From positions 1 through 8,925 of the forward strand of contig JALWRV010000046.1 in the NCBI GenBank assembly GCA_027080545.1: a stretch of DNA of 8,925 bases. Direction: 5' to 3'. Of this stretch, positions 1 to 6,931 are shown piece by piece. Both the position numbers and the translations under genes were made by a program. Below the pieces are notes generated by a model. That model was not told the DNA's origin. It ran no database searches and worked only from the letters and a program-made list of their open reading frames with translations. Within the stretch, counting starts at the first letter, position 1, and each line of letters opens with the position of its first letter. The DNA is from Parvularculaceae bacterium (GTDB lineage: Bacteria > Pseudomonadota > Alphaproteobacteria > Caulobacterales > Parvularculaceae).

Positions 1-1
1 T

Positions 2-568
2 GTTTTAGGCAAGGGTTGTCGAATTTCCGCCCATGCAAGCGTGACCCATGCGATTTTAGATGCGGGATGTTTTGTGCGCGGCGGGGCTGTTATCGGGGAG
101 GCCGGATTTGGTTTTGTTTCGACCGATAAGGGGTTCAAGCATGTGCCGCAATTGGGACGGGTGGTGTTGGGGCGTGAAGTGGATATTGGGGCGAATACGA
201 CCATTGACCGTGGGGCGTTGGGGGATACGCGTATAGGTGACTATACCAAAATTGATAATCTCATCCAGATTGCCCATAATGTTACGATTGGATCGAATTG
301 CGCTATTGCGGCGCAAACGGGAATCTCTGGAAGTACGGATATTGGAGACAATGTCATGATTGGTGGTCAAGCTGGGGTCGCTGATCATGTAACCATTGGC
401 TCGAATGCCGTCATTAAAGCGCGGGCAGCGGTTTTGGGTAATGTGCCTGCCAATGAACAATATGGCGGCTATCCGGCCAAACCGGCGCGTGACTGGATGC
501 GCGAAATAATCGCCGTTCACAGACTAGCCCGGGTGAAGAGACCTGAACGAGCGGGGAAGAAAAAATGA
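2..568 (+). CDS. lpxD: UDP-3-O-(3-hydroxyacyl)glucosamine N-acyltransferase LpxD, 3' part
   Basis: This enzyme transfers a 3-hydroxyacyl chain from acyl carrier protein to the 2-amino group of UDP-3-O-acyl-glucosamine, the third step of lipid A synthesis in the cytoplasm. The frame is open from the left window edge (188 codons visible). LpxD is usually about 340 residues, so the N-terminal domain and start lie outside. A GTG at 41 is internal, because homologous left-handed beta-helix sequence continues upstream of it. Visible motifs are GFGF near the start, DIGANTTIDRGAL, and IQIAHNVTIG, whose His (codon 275-277) matches the catalytic His of E. coli LpxD. Hexapeptide repeats (IGDNVMIGG and similar) continue to about base 440. 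A C-terminal helix follows, ending in a basic tail (RAGKKK). Its TGA overlaps the fabZ ATG (ATGA), so the two are translationally coupled. Identity is secure; only the start is missing. Confidence 0.96.
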   Translation, partial: VLGKGCRISAHASVTHAILDAGCFVRGGAVIGEAGFGFVSTDKGFKHVPQLGRVVLGREVDIGANTTIDRGALGDTRIGDYTKIDNLIQIAHNVTIGSNCAIAAQTGISGSTDIGDNVMIGGQAGVADHVTIGSNAVIKARAAVLGNVPANEQYGGYPAKPARDWMREIIAVHRLARVKRPERAGKKK

Positions 569-1047
569 CTGACGCAAAAAATAGTCCGAACCTGAAAGAC
601 ATGGATGTGATGCGATTGATGGAGGTGTTACCCCATCGTCATCCCATGTTAATGGTCGATAAGATTATCAACATTACCGAACATGACGGGGCCACAGGGG
701 TTAAGAATGTTACCGCTGATGAACCCTTTTTTCCGGGGCATTTCCCCATGAAACCGATTTTTCCCGGCGTTCTCATTATTGAGGCGATGGCGCAAACGGC
801 GGCGGCCTATGTGGCGCAGGTAGAAAATGTCGATACCACGGGGCAAGTTGTTTTATTTATGGGGGTTGATAAAGCCCGCTTCCGACGGCCGGTTGGGCCG
901 GGAGATCAGCTTTTATTACCGGTAAAAGTAATGCAACGCCGCCCGCCTATTTGGAAATTTACCTCTAAAGCCACTGTCGATGGCAAAGTGGTTGCCGATG
1001 CCAGTTTCACCGCCATGCTTGCACCGCCGCCAGAAGACAAAGATTGA
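565..1047 (+). CDS. fabZ: 3-hydroxyacyl-[ACP] dehydratase FabZ
   Basis: FabZ removes water from 3-hydroxyacyl-ACP to give trans-2-enoyl-ACP in type II fatty acid elongation in the cytosol. The 160-residue product has the usual length and hot-dog fold signature. It begins with LPHRHPMLMVD (residues 22-32). FFPGHFP follows with the catalytic His59 (codon 739-741), then PGVLIIEAMAQ with the catalytic Glu73, and the dimer-forming 'MGVDKARFRRPV' strand. The ATG overlaps the lpxD stop by ATGA, and a GGGGA Shine-Dalgarno run at 553-557 lies about 7 bases upstream. Sitting between lpxD and lpxA is its standard place. FabZ competes with LpxA and LpxD for 3-hydroxyacyl-ACP, so coupled expression balances phospholipid against lipid A. 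Nothing in it is odd. Confidence 0.97.
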   Translation: MTDAKNSPNLKDMDVMRLMEVLPHRHPMLMVDKIINITEHDGATGVKNVTADEPFFPGHFPMKPIFPGVLIIEAMAQTAAAYVAQVENVDTTGQVVLFMGVDKARFRRPVGPGDQLLLPVKVMQRRPPIWKFTSKATVDGKVVADASFTAMLAPPPEDKD

Positions 1048-1059
1048 TTTTAAAAAGTC

Positions 1060-1063
1060 AGGA
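1060..1063 (+). promoter_or_regulatory. Shine-Dalgarno AGGA of lpxA
   Basis: AGGA lies 10 bases before the ATG at 1074. It favours that ATG over an in-frame TTG at 1044, which overlaps the fabZ stop and has no ribosome-binding sequence of its own. Confidence 0.55.
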
Positions 1064-1073
1064 ACCAAAACTC

Positions 1074-1862
1074 ATGCCTGTCCATGCTACATCCATCATT
1101 GCTGAAGGAGCCGAAATTGGCGCAGACGTCGAGATTGGGCCCTATTGTGTGGTTGGGCCAAATGTGAAATTAGCCGATAGGGTTGTGCTGGAATCCCATG
1201 TGGTATTGGCTGGCCACACGCAAATTGGCAAAAACTGTAAAATTGCCCCCTTCGCTTCTCTTGGCGGCGCCCCCCAACATCTTGGCTATAAGGGTGAAGA
1301 TACCAAATTAATCATTGGTGAGAACAATATCATCCGCGAGCATGTGACCATGAACCCCGGAACGGTGACCGGGCGCGGGGAAACCGTTGTTGGCTCTAAT
1401 GGTCTGTTCATGGCTGCGACCCATGTGGCCCATGATTGTGTGGTTGGGGATCATGTGGTGATGGCAAATAATGCAACCTTGGGGGGCCATGTTACGGTTG
1501 ATGATTATGTGTTTTTTGGCGGTCTATCAGCGGTCCATCAATTTTGCCGCGTTGGGCGTTATTCTTTTATTGGCGCGGCGGCCCTGGTGACCACGGATGT
1601 GATCCCGTTTGGCTCCGTGATTGGTAACCACGCCACCTTGGAGGGGTTAAATATTATTGGCATGAAACGTCGAGGCATGCCGCGCGCAACCATCCATGAT
1701 ATTCGTGCGGCTTACCGCCTATTATTCGCGGAAGAAGGAACATTGCAAGAGCGCATTGATGATGTGGCCAAATTGTTTTCTTCACGCGAAGAGGTGATGC
1801 AGATTGTTGATTTTATGAAGGCCAAAAGCTCGCGCAATCTTTGTCTGCCAAAACATGGATAA
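1074..1862 (+). CDS. lpxA: Acyl-[ACP]--UDP-N-acetylglucosamine O-acyltransferase LpxA
   Basis: LpxA catalyses the first step of lipid A synthesis, moving a 3-hydroxyacyl chain from ACP to the 3-OH of UDP-GlcNAc. From the ATG at 1074 the product is 262 residues, matching E. coli LpxA (262). Hexapeptide repeats form a left-handed beta-helix over about residues 8-180. The motif ATHVAHDC holds the catalytic His120, equivalent to E. coli His125. AVHQFC (His155) and GNHATLEGLNIIGMKRRG are also typical. The C-terminal helical domain runs from about residue 210. An in-frame TTG at 1044 would add 10 residues, but the AGGA before 1074 and the match to the family N-terminus (MPVHATSII) support the ATG. 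The residue aligned with E. coli Gly173, the acyl-chain ruler, is Ala168 here. The gene lies 26 bases after the fabZ stop and its TAA is 22 bases before the chosen lpxI start. Confidence 0.96.
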   Translation: MPVHATSIIAEGAEIGADVEIGPYCVVGPNVKLADRVVLESHVVLAGHTQIGKNCKIAPFASLGGAPQHLGYKGEDTKLIIGENNIIREHVTMNPGTVTGRGETVVGSNGLFMAATHVAHDCVVGDHVVMANNATLGGHVTVDDYVFFGGLSAVHQFCRVGRYSFIGAAALVTTDVIPFGSVIGNHATLEGLNIIGMKRRGMPRATIHDIRAAYRLLFAEEGTLQERIDDVAKLFSSREEVMQIVDFMKAKSSRNLCLPKHG

Positions 1863-1884
1863 GCCTCACAAAACGGATAGGACC

Positions 1885-2745
1885 ATGCAACGTTGGAAAA
1901 AATTGGCGATTATCGCTGGGGGCGGTGGGCTGCCGGAAAAGCTGGCGAAGGCTTGCCTGAAGCGCGATGATCCGTTTTTTGTGCTGCGTCTCAATGGTTT
2001 CGTCGATGAAGGTTTGGCGCACTATCCTGGTGAGTCCTGCAATATTGCTGAAATCGGCAAGCTCATTCGGCTTATGAAAAATGCCGATTGCGACGCGGTG
2101 GTGATGGCGGGTGTGGTGCAACGACCGAATTTTTCAACCCTAAAACCTGATTGGCGCGGCGCAGCTTTGTTGCCCAAGGCGGTGGCGGCTGCGCGAAAAG
2201 GGGACGGTGCTCTATTGGAAATGTTGGTAGAAGTGTTCGAGGCTGAGGGGTTTTTGGTTATCGGGGCGGAAGAGGTTTCTGATGTCTTGTTTGCGCCGAT
2301 TGGGGCTGTCGGCACTATTGAGCCTAGAGAAATAGATCGTGAAGACATGCGCAAGGCGGTTGGTGTTGTGCGTGCCCTTGGCTCCTTTGATATTGGTCAA
2401 GGGGCGGTGGTGCGTAATGGCTTTGTGTTGGCGGTAGAAGCCGCAGAAGGCACTGATAAGATGTTGCAACGTTGCGCGGCTTTGCCTGATAATTTGCGCG
2501 GCACGGAACCGGGCCAGCAAGAGGGGCCACGGGGTGTTTTGTTAAAATGTCCCAAGCCCGGCCAAGAATTGCGTGTTGATTTGCCAACCATTGGCGTGGA
2601 GACAGTGCGTCGGGTCCATGAATGTAATCTAGCGGGTATTGCTGTTGCTGCCCAAGCAAGCTTGATTATTGATCGCGAACAGGTAGCGGCAGAGGCTGAT
2701 CGCCTCGGGATTTTTGTTTATGGCTTTCAAGACCATGAGCTGTAA
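1885..2745 (+). CDS. lpxI: UDP-2,3-diacylglucosamine diphosphatase LpxI (DUF1009 family)
   Basis: LpxI hydrolyses UDP-2,3-diacylglucosamine to lipid X (2,3-diacylglucosamine 1-phosphate) plus UMP. In alphaproteobacteria it replaces the unrelated LpxH; it was characterised in Caulobacter crescentus. The product is 286 residues, close to the Caulobacter protein. An N-terminal glycine-rich segment (LAIIAGGGGLPEKLA) is followed by GVVQRPNFSTLKPDW. The C-terminal domain contains GTDKMLQRCAALP, CPKPGQ and VDLPTIGVET. The Asp of that last motif (Asp232, codon 2578-2580) aligns with the catalytic Asp225 of the Caulobacter enzyme. An earlier in-frame ATG at 1855 overlaps the lpxA stop region but has no Shine-Dalgarno sequence and adds ten residues not typical of the family. 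I chose 1885, which has GGATAGGA just upstream; the choice is not certain. It is followed by lpxB after 2 bases. Confidence 0.93.
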   Translation: MQRWKKLAIIAGGGGLPEKLAKACLKRDDPFFVLRLNGFVDEGLAHYPGESCNIAEIGKLIRLMKNADCDAVVMAGVVQRPNFSTLKPDWRGAALLPKAVAAARKGDGALLEMLVEVFEAEGFLVIGAEEVSDVLFAPIGAVGTIEPREIDREDMRKAVGVVRALGSFDIGQGAVVRNGFVLAVEAAEGTDKMLQRCAALPDNLRGTEPGQQEGPRGVLLKCPKPGQELRVDLPTIGVETVRRVHECNLAGIAVAAQASLIIDREQVAAEADRLGIFVYGFQDHEL

Positions 2746-2747
2746 AA

Positions 2748-3914
2748 ATGGCTAATACACGCCGACAAAGCCAACACATATTTATTGCAGCGGTTGAGCC
2801 GTCTGCGGATGCCAATGCGGCGGCACTTTATCGTGCCATGAAGGAGCTCCGCGATGATCTTCGCTATTCGGCCATTGGCGGCAATGAATTATACCAAGCG
2901 GGGCTTGAAAGCCTTTTTTCTATTGATGAATTTTCGGTGATGGGGTTTACCGATGTTTTAAAAGTGGTGCCCAGTGCCTTTAAACGGGCCCAGCAAGTCG
3001 CGGAACATTGCCGCGATCAGCAGGTTGATGTTGCGGTGTTTGTGGATGGTTGGACCTTTAGCCGTATTTGCGCCAAACGCATCCGAAAACTCTCTCCTCA
3101 AACCAAGATCGTGAAATATTCGGCCCCCCAAATATGGGCGTCGAGACCGGAACGAATAGATTTTGTGTGCGCGCATTTTGATCTGGTGTTGGCATTATTG
3201 CCATTTGAACCGGATTTGTTCAACGCCCACGGGGTGCCCACGCTATTTGTGGGCAATCCAAATTATGAAGCGGTTCTGGCTAGCCGCCCTGACGAAAGTT
3301 TTTGTGCTCGGTACGGCTTTACGGGCAAGCGGGTGATTTCTATTTTGCCCGGTTCGCGCCGATCGGAGGTGAAGCGGTTGATGCCTATTTTCGGGGAGGT
3401 GGTGGCCACCTTGGCGACGAAACATGAAGAGATGGCTTTTGCTATTGCACCGGCTCCAACGGTGGCTGATGAGGTTGAGGCCCTGTTAGCGGATTGGCCG
3501 GTACAGCCGGTACAAATTAAGCCAGCAGATAAAATGGCGTTGTTCCATGATAGCGCCGCCGCCTTACTTGCCAGCGGCACCGTGGCCACAGAGCTGCTCT
3601 TGTGCGATGTGCCCATGGTGGTTGCCTATCAGGTAGACGCGCTGACTTATTTTTGGGCCAAGCGGGTCATGACCACTGAATTTATCACCATTCTCAATAT
3701 TGCCGAGGGGCGCGAGATCATTCCGGAGTTTCTACAAGAAGAGGCAAGGGCGGATATGATCAGCCCGGTTCTGGAAGATTTGGCGCAAGAAAATTCCAAA
3801 GCTGCGGCGAGCCAAAGGGCGGCTTTTGCCGGTTTTCGTCACGCCCTAGGCTTGGAAGGGGAAAAACCGGCGATACGGGCGGCTAAGGCGGTGCTACCCT
3901 TGCTCGACGACTAA
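2748..3914 (+). CDS. lpxB: Lipid-A-disaccharide synthase LpxB (glycosyltransferase family 19), divergent
   Basis: LpxB condenses lipid X with UDP-2,3-diacylglucosamine to form the beta-1',6 disaccharide of lipid A, at the inner face of the inner membrane. The 388-residue length is normal. Recognisable segments are the N-terminal nucleotide-fold strand HIFIAAVEPSAD (10-21), VMGFTDVLK (64-72), VAVFVDGWTF with Asp100 aligned to E. coli Asp98, KYSAPQIWASRPER (123-136), LLPFEP, LPGSRRSEVKR (200-210), ALLASGTVATEL (272-283), ILNIAEGRE (315-323, Asn317) and FLQEE (328-332). The usual GExSGD motif reads VEPSAD: the Glu, Ser and Asp remain but both glycines are gone. It starts 2 bases after the lpxI stop with almost no Shine-Dalgarno sequence, so translation probably depends on coupling. 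Its stop is one base from that of convergent gltA. The family call is firm. Activity is inferred from its place in a complete lipid A cluster. Confidence 0.94.
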   Translation: MANTRRQSQHIFIAAVEPSADANAAALYRAMKELRDDLRYSAIGGNELYQAGLESLFSIDEFSVMGFTDVLKVVPSAFKRAQQVAEHCRDQQVDVAVFVDGWTFSRICAKRIRKLSPQTKIVKYSAPQIWASRPERIDFVCAHFDLVLALLPFEPDLFNAHGVPTLFVGNPNYEAVLASRPDESFCARYGFTGKRVISILPGSRRSEVKRLMPIFGEVVATLATKHEEMAFAIAPAPTVADEVEALLADWPVQPVQIKPADKMALFHDSAAALLASGTVATELLLCDVPMVVAYQVDALTYFWAKRVMTTEFITILNIAEGREIIPEFLQEEARADMISPVLEDLAQENSKAAASQRAAFAGFRHALGLEGEKPAIRAAKAVLPLLDD

Positions 3915-3915
3915 T

Positions 3916-5220
3916 CTATCGTTTATCCATAGGGATGTAGCTGCGTTCGGCGGCACCTGTGTAAATTTGTCGTGGACGGCCGATTTTTTGTGCCGGATCT
4001 TCCAACATTTCTTTCCATTGGGCGATCCAACCAACGGTGCGTGACAGGGCAAACAAGACGGTGAACATTTCAACTGGGAAGCCGAGGGCGCGCAGGGTAA
4101 TGCCGGAATAAAAATCAATATTCGGATATAGTTTTTTCTCGACGAAATATTCGTCTTCCAGTGCGATCCGTTCCAGTTCCAACGCTACTTTCAAGGTTGG
4201 GTCTTGGCGAATATCAAGGGCGTCGAGAACTTCATGGCAGGCTTTGCGCATGACTTTTGCGCGGGGGTCATAATTTTTATAAACACGATGGCCAAATCCC
4301 ATCAGTCTGAACGGGTCTGATTTATCTTTGGCGCGTTTAATATATTCAGGAATGTTCGCCACATCGCCAATTTCTTCCAACATTAAGAGGGCGGCTTCAT
4401 TGGCACCCCCATGGGCGGGGCCCCACAGGCAGGCAATGCCAGCAGCGATACAGGCGAACGGATTGGCCCCGGACGAACCGGCTAGGCGTACCGTGGAGGT
4501 CGAGGCATTTTGCTCATGGTCCATGTGCAAAATGAATATTTTGTCGAGAGCAGAGGTGAGGACTTTATTGTCTTGATAGGGCTCAGCCGGCACCGCGAAC
4601 ATCATACGCATGAAGTTTTCAGTATAGTCGAGATTATTTAGTGGCGTTACATAGGGTTGGCCGATGGTATATTTATAGGCCATGGCGGCGATGGTGGGCA
4701 TTTTGGCAATCATGCGATGGGTGGCAATTTCGCGTTGTCGCGGATCAGAAATATCGGTGCTGTCGTGATAGAAGGCGGATAGAGCGCCTACCGCACCGCA
4801 CATAATGGCCATGGGATGGGCGTCGCGTCGAAAGCCGTTGAGAAAGGTTTTGAACTGCTCATGGACCATGGTGTGATAGGTAATGTCAGAGCTGAATTTC
4901 TCATGGGCCGATGGGTTTGGCAGCTCGCCTTCCAGCAGCAAATAAGCAACTTCAATAAAGCTTGATTTTTCAGCTAATTCCTCGATGGGGTAGCCACGAT
5001 ATAATAGCACCCCTTCGTCGCCATCGATGAATGTGATTTGTGATTCGCATGAGGCCGTTGAGGTATAGCCGGGGTCGAGGGTGAAATAGCCGCTGTCGCG
5101 GTAAAATTTGGAAATATCAACAACATCCGGTCCAGCGGTGCCTGAATAAACGGGCAATTCAATGGATTTATCCTTTAGTGTGAAATGCGCGGAACCGTTT
5201 TGTTTGATCTTGCTTTCCAT
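3916..5220 (-). CDS. gltA: Type II citrate synthase
   Basis: Citrate synthase joins oxaloacetate and acetyl-CoA to form citrate, the entry step of the TCA cycle in the cytosol. The product is 434 residues, close to the 427 of the E. coli hexameric (type II) enzyme, and has the long N-terminal domain of that type (VYSGTAGPDVVDISKFY and DPGYTSTASCES). Active-site residues are all present: His235 in HMDHEQNAS, His270 in GPAHGGAN, His311 in GFGHRVYKNYDPR and Asp369 in NIDFYSG. The ATG is preceded by GGAG (5228-5231 on this strand) with 7 bases of spacing, so the start is well supported. It lies downstream of gltX on the same strand with a 111-base gap, so it may have its own promoter. It converges on lpxB with one base between stop codons. 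E. coli type II enzymes are inhibited by NADH; I infer but cannot show this here. Confidence 0.97.
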   Translation of the reverse strand: MESKIKQNGSAHFTLKDKSIELPVYSGTAGPDVVDISKFYRDSGYFTLDPGYTSTASCESQITFIDGDEGVLLYRGYPIEELAEKSSFIEVAYLLLEGELPNPSAHEKFSSDITYHTMVHEQFKTFLNGFRRDAHPMAIMCGAVGALSAFYHDSTDISDPRQREIATHRMIAKMPTIAAMAYKYTIGQPYVTPLNNLDYTENFMRMMFAVPAEPYQDNKVLTSALDKIFILHMDHEQNASTSTVRLAGSSGANPFACIAAGIACLWGPAHGGANEAALLMLEEIGDVANIPEYIKRAKDKSDPFRLMGFGHRVYKNYDPRAKVMRKACHEVLDALDIRQDPTLKVALELERIALEDEYFVEKKLYPNIDFYSGITLRALGFPVEMFTVLFALSRTVGWIAQWKEMLEDPAQKIGRPRQIYTGAAERSYIPMDKR

Positions 5221-5331
5221 CCAATATCTCCATCATTGTGCGCTGCAGCGAACTTGTCGCGAATATAACGATTAAAGCCTCTAAATCCAGTATTTTAGGG
5301 ACAAAATTACAGTAGAGAGTGCTACCAGCAA
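5221..5331 (-). promoter_or_regulatory. gltX-gltA intergenic region, probable gltA promoter and 5' leader
   Basis: The 111-base gap is AT-richer than the flanking genes and ends in the GGAG ribosome-binding site of gltA. Reading the minus strand, TATATT (5262-5267) could be a -10 box, but the sequence 17 bases upstream (CTGGAT) is a poor -35. No convincing terminator for gltX and no clear operator was seen. The promoter is inferred from gap size and composition, not from a good motif match. Confidence 0.3.
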
Positions 5332-6771
5332 CTAGTCAGCCATAAGGCCATTCGCCAACACATCGCAAAGGCGGCCCAGGCTTTCTTCGCGTCCCAACGC
5401 ATACAAGGTTTCCGCCAATTGCGGGGCTCGGTGACCGGCGGTCAGGGCCGCTCGCAAAGGCGGGCCAATTTGGCCAAAACCTATTTGTAGATGGGCGGTA
5501 AGCGCCTGTAACGCGGCATCCAGCCCTTCAGATGTCCAGTCTGGTACGTTTAGTAACCAGTCATGGGCTGTTTTTATTCTATCAATGGCCCCATCTTTGC
5601 GCAATGGCTTGGCGGCCTTGCCGGTGATAGCTAAAGGTCGGGTGAGGGTAAGGAAGGCTGTTTCTTCGGGTAGATCGCTCAAACTTTTGCAGCGCGCCTG
5701 TATGAAGGGGGCCGCGCGGGTGAGGGCGGCTTTTTTTGTGGCGTCAAGCGTGTTGAAAAATTCCGGTAAATGTTGCTCGGCCCGGGCGAGAAAATCATCT
5801 GGGTTTAGCTCATGGAGATAAAGCGCGTTTAAATGGTTGAGCTTATCAAGATCAAGTCGCGAGGCTCCTTTATTAATCTGGCTGATATCGAACCAGGAAA
5901 GCGCTTGTTCCGTGCTGATTTTTTCATCATCCCCATGGGACCAGCCAAGGCGCAATAGATAGTTACACAGGGCTTCCGGTAAAATACCCGCATCGCGATA
6001 ATGTTCAACGCCCAGCGCCCCGTGACGTTTTGATAGTTTGGCTCCATCCGCCCCGTGGATGAGGGGGATATGGGCAAAGCGCGGCAAGGGCCAGTCGAGG
6101 GCTTGATAAAGCTGGGTTTGGCGGGCGCCATTGACCAGATGGTCATCGCCGCGAATGACATGGGTGATGCCCATATCATAATCATCAACCACAACGGCCA
6201 GCATATAGGTGGGGGTGCCGTCAGAGCGCAGTAAGACCATATCGTCGAGGGCCGAGGCGGGGAAGGTGACGTCGCCCTGTACCATGTCTTCGATCTTTGT
6301 TTCACCAGTGCGGGGGGCTTTCAAGCGAATGGCAAAAGGGTGATCGGGAAAATTATTTTTAATTTCACGCCAAGGGCTTTCAAAACGCGTGCCTCTGTCG
6401 CGTGCTTGTTGGCGGGCATCATTTAATTCATCCCCCTCAAGCCAGCAACGATAGGCGCGCCCTGTTGCGAGTAAGTGTTCGGCTATTTCGCGGTGGCGCT
6501 GTTGCTGGGAAAATTGTGATACGGGATCCCCATCCCAATCAAGGCCCAGCCAGCTTAACCCATCGAGAATAGCGGCAACGGCGGCTTCATTGTGGCGCGC
6601 CCGGTCAGTATCTTCGATGCGCAAAAGAAATTTGCCCTTGCCCTCGGCTTTGGCCCCTCGGGCATAAAGCCAGTTGAACAAAGCGGTGCGGGCGCCGCCA
6701 ATATGCAAATAGCCGGTGGGTGAGGGGGCAAAACGCGTGACGATTTGGTTTGGCATGGGGCTCTTGGTCAT
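5332..6771 (-). CDS. gltX: Glutamyl-tRNA synthetase (class I)
   Basis: GltX charges tRNA with glutamate in the cytosol. In alphaproteobacteria lacking glutaminyl-tRNA synthetase, one GluRS also charges tRNA-Gln, and GatCAB then amidates it. From the ATG at 6771 the product is 479 residues. It has VTRFAPSPTGYLHIGGA (HIGH-type motif HIGG at 23-26), RIEDTDRAR, a stem-contact segment THVIRGDDHL, and KLSKRHG (KMSKS-type, 245-251). A helical anticodon-binding C-terminal domain follows. The frame extends to a GTG at 6810, and a further ATG lies at 6756. The A-rich AAAAAAGAA before 6771 and the family N-terminus favour 6771 or 6756. The 'DGAKLSKRHGALGVEHYRD' region resembles alphaproteobacterial GltX. 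Many of these bacteria have two GltX copies, and I cannot tell which tRNA this one prefers. Confidence 0.95.
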   Translation of the reverse strand: MTKSPMPNQIVTRFAPSPTGYLHIGGARTALFNWLYARGAKAEGKGKFLLRIEDTDRARHNEAAVAAILDGLSWLGLDWDGDPVSQFSQQQRHREIAEHLLATGRAYRCWLEGDELNDARQQARDRGTRFESPWREIKNNFPDHPFAIRLKAPRTGETKIEDMVQGDVTFPASALDDMVLLRSDGTPTYMLAVVVDDYDMGITHVIRGDDHLVNGARQTQLYQALDWPLPRFAHIPLIHGADGAKLSKRHGALGVEHYRDAGILPEALCNYLLRLGWSHGDDEKISTEQALSWFDISQINKGASRLDLDKLNHLNALYLHELNPDDFLARAEQHLPEFFNTLDATKKAALTRAAPFIQARCKSLSDLPEETAFLTLTRPLAITGKAAKPLRKDGAIDRIKTAHDWLLNVPDWTSEGLDAALQALTAHLQIGFGQIGPPLRAALTAGHRAPQLAETLYALGREESLGRLCDVLANGLMAD

Positions 6772-6931
6772 TTCTTTTTTATGGGGTAGAAAAGTTTGTT
6801 GCAGGCGCACCTAGCACGAAACTTTCCCGCCCGTCATCCATTTCGCAAAAAAGGGTTGCAAAAAGGAACAGAACAAGGCGTGGCAAGGGGCTAGAGGAGG
6901 GGGCTCTATCAATCTCAGCCGCCATATTCAA
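6772..6931. promoter_or_regulatory. Divergent intergenic region between gltX and comEC
   Basis: This 160-base gap must hold the start signals for gltX (leftward) and comEC (rightward), since the two genes diverge. It holds an A/T-rich run next to the gltX ATG (6771-6780), a purine-rich tract (about 6847-6877) and the strong AGGAGG at 6895-6900. I found no sigma-70 type -35/-10 pair of good quality on either strand and no convincing repressor site. The comEC frame is open across most of the gap, back to a TAG at 6812-6814. Confidence 0.4.
6895..6900 (+). promoter_or_regulatory. Perfect Shine-Dalgarno AGGAGG upstream of comEC
   Basis: AGGAGG is the full consensus complement of the 16S rRNA 3' end. 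Seven bases downstream, at ideal spacing, lies ATC (6908-6910) in the comEC frame. No ATG, GTG or TTG lies in any frame at 5-12 bases. The first conventional in-frame start, GTG at 6932, is 31 bases away. The site therefore points to initiation at ATC, or to a base error in that codon. Confidence 0.5.

Noticed and set aside
56..520. 154-codon minus-strand frame opposite lpxD
   Set aside because: Antisense shadow of the regular hexapeptide-repeat codons of LpxD.
3940..3954. Possible hairpin (GCTGC / GCGGC around a GTTCG loop) downstream of lpxB
   Set aside because: The stem is only 5 bp with a wobble pair, no T-run follows, and it lies within the gltA coding region.
5829..6305. 158-codon minus-strand frame in a different phase of gltX
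   Set aside because: Lies entirely within the gltX coding region on the same strand; gltX phase carries all conserved motifs.
6866..6874. GAAC-A-GAAC direct repeat upstream of comEC, resembling half-sites of the alphaproteobacterial LexA box
   Set aside because: That box is GTTC-N7-GTTC (or its complement). Here the spacing is 1 base, so it does not fit.
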